This document shows, in pieces, positions 61,919 to 64,000 of a DNA stretch of 64,000 bases. The notes beneath the pieces are model-generated. The model was not told the origin of the DNA. It ran no database searches and saw only the letters and a list, made by a program, of their open reading frames with translations. The first letter of the stretch is position 1, and each line of letters starts with the position of its first letter. This stretch comes from Paraburkholderia phenazinium (GTDB lineage Bacteria > Pseudomonadota > Gammaproteobacteria > Burkholderiales > Burkholderiaceae), in assembly GCF_900141745.1 (NCBI RefSeq), contig NZ_FSRM01000002.1, positions 62,001 to 126,000 on the forward strand, written 5' to 3'. Made by a program: the position numbers and the translations under genes.

Positions 61919-62026
61919 ATGGCAGCCCAGGCCGCCATAAACGCCTTTATTGTGAGTTCACAGGCAATAAATACTTGATCGGATACCAAAGTCCGGTAAA
62001 ACGTACCCGCGCATTTTCGCAAGCGA

Positions 62027-62737
62027 TCAGAGCTTTAGCAGAGCCGTTTTCATCCAGTCGTGAACCGCCCGGCTCAACTCCTGTTGCGAAGTCTCGACAG
62101 AGGAAAACTCGGGACCCACGACGACCCGAATATGCCCTTTCCTGTCTGGCCAACCTTTTGCCGGCCAAACTTTTCCCGCGTTATGCACCACCGGTACCAC
62201 CGGGGCACCGGTCGCACATGCCAGACGGATACCGCCCGAGGTCAGCCGAGGCGGCGCGTCGTGCGGCACACGGGTGCCCTCCGGAAAGATCACCACGACA
62301 TCCCCCTTGGCGAGACGCTCGGCGCACTCTTGCGTGACCGCCTGATGAGCCTGACGTGGCGACCCGCGGTTCAGGCTCACCATATCGAGGCCACGTAGCA
62401 CCCAGCCAAAGAACGGAATGCGCAACAGATCTTCCTTGAAGACGAAACTGATGCGCCGTGGAAACAGCGCGAGAAATGCCAGCGTCTCCCAAGTCGATTC
62501 GTGACGGCACAACAGAATCGACGGCCCATCCGGAAGATGCTCAAGCCCTTCCACCGAACAGGTCACGCCGGGTAGCCAACGCATCCATGCAACCATTGCA
62601 CGACACCATTGCGCTGCCAGCCAGTAGCGTCCGGACCTTCCCGCGAAAGGAAACAACACGAGGATGAACGCGGAATAGACCGTGCCGCTGCCGAGCAGGC
62701 AGACAATGAAAAACCATTTGAGGAACTTGGAGCGCAT
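62027..62737 (-). CDS. plsC: 1-acyl-sn-glycerol-3-phosphate acyltransferase
   Basis: A 236-aa membrane acyltransferase of phospholipid synthesis. One N-terminal span (about 8-30), the acyl-acceptor motif RHESTWE with His79 and Glu84 (Asp in many enzymes; Glu is seen in other beta-proteobacterial relatives), and FPEGTR at 151-156. It makes phosphatidic acid from lyso-PA. It stands alone, divergent from the response regulator. Confidence 0.9.
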   Translation of the reverse strand: MRSKFLKWFFIVCLLGSGTVYSAFILVLFPFAGRSGRYWLAAQWCRAMVAWMRWLPGVTCSVEGLEHLPDGPSILLCRHESTWETLAFLALFPRRISFVFKEDLLRIPFFGWVLRGLDMVSLNRGSPRQAHQAVTQECAERLAKGDVVVIFPEGTRVPHDAPPRLTSGGIRLACATGAPVVPVVHNAGKVWPAKGWPDRKGHIRVVVGPEFSSVETSQQELSRAVHDWMKTALLKL

Positions 62738-63195
62738 GAAAAACCGAGTGAATAATGAATGGAGCCGGAATGTGTTGCGTCGCCGCCCGTCCAGATTGCG
62801 TGCGAGCCCAAACGCGCGTGTATGATGTCGCGCGCGGTGGTGTCGTGACTGAAACCTCGACGGCAGGCCATGCAGGCTGGCGGCCGCAGAACCGGTAGCA
62901 AGCTAGTCTGACACAAATTAAATCCGAGCCCACGCCTCGCGCGCATTCATTTCGGCTCGAAACACCTTCACGCCATGGCGGCTCCCGCCTGTAGCGAGCC
63001 ACTGCATAACGCCGCGCATCGCGCCCGGCTCCGTTGCAAAACCATTAAAAACACTTAATCCATGTGGCGACGCCAGGTTACCAGCCGTCGGCGATGATGA
63101 CCCTGTGATCTGTCCGATGGTCCTCCATGCGCGCATTGTCAGCAGTGCGAATGCAGGGTCGACTCGTGCCTCCTTCTTCGCAAAGCTGATAAGCC
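62738..63195. other. divergent promoter region of plsC and the response regulator
   Basis: About 460 bases. The frames seen here are low-complexity Arg/Ser-rich shadows. I see no RNA gene or clear repeat. Confidence 0.4.
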
Positions 63196-63870
63196 ATGCC
63201 CAAAGTGCTCTCTGTGGAAGACGATGAACTGATGATTCACGAGATTGTGACCTCGCTCTCGGAGTCTGGCTATGAGGTCGACGTCGCACGCTGCGGGCGC
63301 GATGGCATCGCCAAAATCATGGCGTTCCCCTACGATCTCGTCACACTGGATCGCACGCTCCCTGACCTCGACGGCTTGACAATTCTCACGACCATGCGCG
63401 ACGTAGGCATCGATACGCCCGTACTGCTCGTCAGTTCCATGTCGAATGTCGACGAACGCGTCAGGGGCTTAAGGGCCGGTGGCGACGACTATCTGACCAA
63501 GCCGTTCGCGCGCGAAGAAATGGCCGCTCGCGCCGAGGTGCTCCTGCGGCGCAAAACCCCGCAGCGCACGGCTGAAACCAGCCTTCAGGTGAGCGAACTG
63601 AAATTCGATCTGCTCAAGCATAGGGCCAGTCATCACGGTGAGGTGCTCGACCTCCAGCCAACCGAACTCAAACTGCTCGAATACATGATGCGCCATTCGG
63701 GCCAGGTGCTCACGCGCACGATGATCTTCGAGGGCGTATGGGGTTGCCGCTTTGATCCGGGCACCAATCTGATTGATGTTCATGTGGGGCGTTTGCGCAA
63801 GAAGCTCGGCGCTGCGGGAGAAGACCCGCAAATCCGCACAGTCAGAGGCTCCGGTTACATTCTCGGCTAA
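63196..63870 (+). CDS. OmpR-family response regulator
   Basis: A 224-aa regulator. The receiver domain has acidic residues E8-D10, phospho-acceptor D52 in LVTLDRTLPDLDG and K102 in YLTKPF. The winged-helix DNA-binding domain (about 128-222) has LDLQPTELKLLEYMM and NLIDVHVGRLRKKL. It would be phosphorylated by a sensor kinase, probably encoded beyond 64000. No ribosome site is strong. Confidence 0.93.
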   Translation: MPKVLSVEDDELMIHEIVTSLSESGYEVDVARCGRDGIAKIMAFPYDLVTLDRTLPDLDGLTILTTMRDVGIDTPVLLVSSMSNVDERVRGLRAGGDDYLTKPFAREEMAARAEVLLRRKTPQRTAETSLQVSELKFDLLKHRASHHGEVLDLQPTELKLLEYMMRHSGQVLTRTMIFEGVWGCRFDPGTNLIDVHVGRLRKKLGAAGEDPQIRTVRGSGYILG

Positions 63871-64000
63871 ACATAGCTGCCGATTAAAAATCTCTTCACT
63901 TTCATGCTCGCGTTGCGATAGGCCCACCGCTCTATTCTGCTTCTTACCGAGACGCACATTGCGTTGTGCGGTACAGCCCGGACCTAAACCATCTCTTCCT

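Noticed and set aside
62079..62100. HX4E instead of HX4D in PlsC as a novelty
   Set aside because: Glu at this place is seen in other beta-proteobacterial acyltransferases, so it is not unusual.

Overview
The window looks like a chromosomal segment of a Burkholderiaceae bacterium, most likely Paraburkholderia or a close relative. The basis is the high G+C coding sequence, six DUF4148 domains, an OmpC-type Burkholderia porin, and a dgdA/dgdR pair very close to the enzyme described from Burkholderia cepacia. I saw no rRNA, tRNA, insertion sequence, prophage or CRISPR array. About 70 genes are supported.

Layout. 0-8.9 kb: manganese catalase, a cysteine-free 515-aa protein behind a sigma28-like promoter, two small envelope proteins, a diguanylate cyclase, the divergent dgdA/dgdR pair and a secreted alpha/beta hydrolase. 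9-19.5 kb: stress and envelope genes, including five DUF4148 proteins on one strand, an HD-GYP/LuxR regulator, a YSC84-like lipoprotein, a CsbD protein, an SDR enzyme and an O-methyltransferase. 20-26 kb: porin, GST, LysE exporter, AraC regulator, hydrolase, a small H-NS-like protein and glutathione peroxidase. 26.3-31.4 kb: an EmrAB-type tripartite efflux operon with a divergent TetR regulator.

31.3-40.3 kb is an eight-gene operon: binding protein, ATPase, two permeases, then four redox genes that include an opine-oxidase-like three-part flavoenzyme. A divergent LysR of the OccR/NocR type faces it. It is probably an uptake-and-oxidation system for an amine, opine or N-substituted amino acid of unknown identity. 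40.4-50.4 kb holds two facing units: GntR(UTRA)-MFS-amidohydrolase on the plus strand, and GntR(FCD) with DHDPS-like aldolase, FAD-linked dehydrogenase, two MFS carriers and a second DHDPS-like gene on the minus strand. 52.8-58.7 kb carries MFS, mandelate-racemase-like and GMC oxidoreductase genes plus a lactaldehyde-type dehydrogenase. Together the last two blocks look like sugar-acid or lactone catabolism: uptake, dehydration or lactone opening, aldol cleavage, aldehyde oxidation and hydroxyacid oxidation. That pathway is inference.

59-64 kb: a GNAT acetyltransferase, several small hypothetical genes, a 420-bp composite inverted-repeat element, a cold-shock gene with a strong terminator, plsC and an OmpR-type response regulator.

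The most notable signals are GGAATAA-N15/16-GTT promoter-like sequences shared by three DUF4148 genes, a C-x6-C tail shared by three DUF4148 proteins, the sigma28-like promoter of the unknown 515-aa protein, the unknown-substrate oxidase operon, an enolase-superfamily protein that appears to lack one metal ligand, and several paired palindromes that sit where the local regulators should bind.
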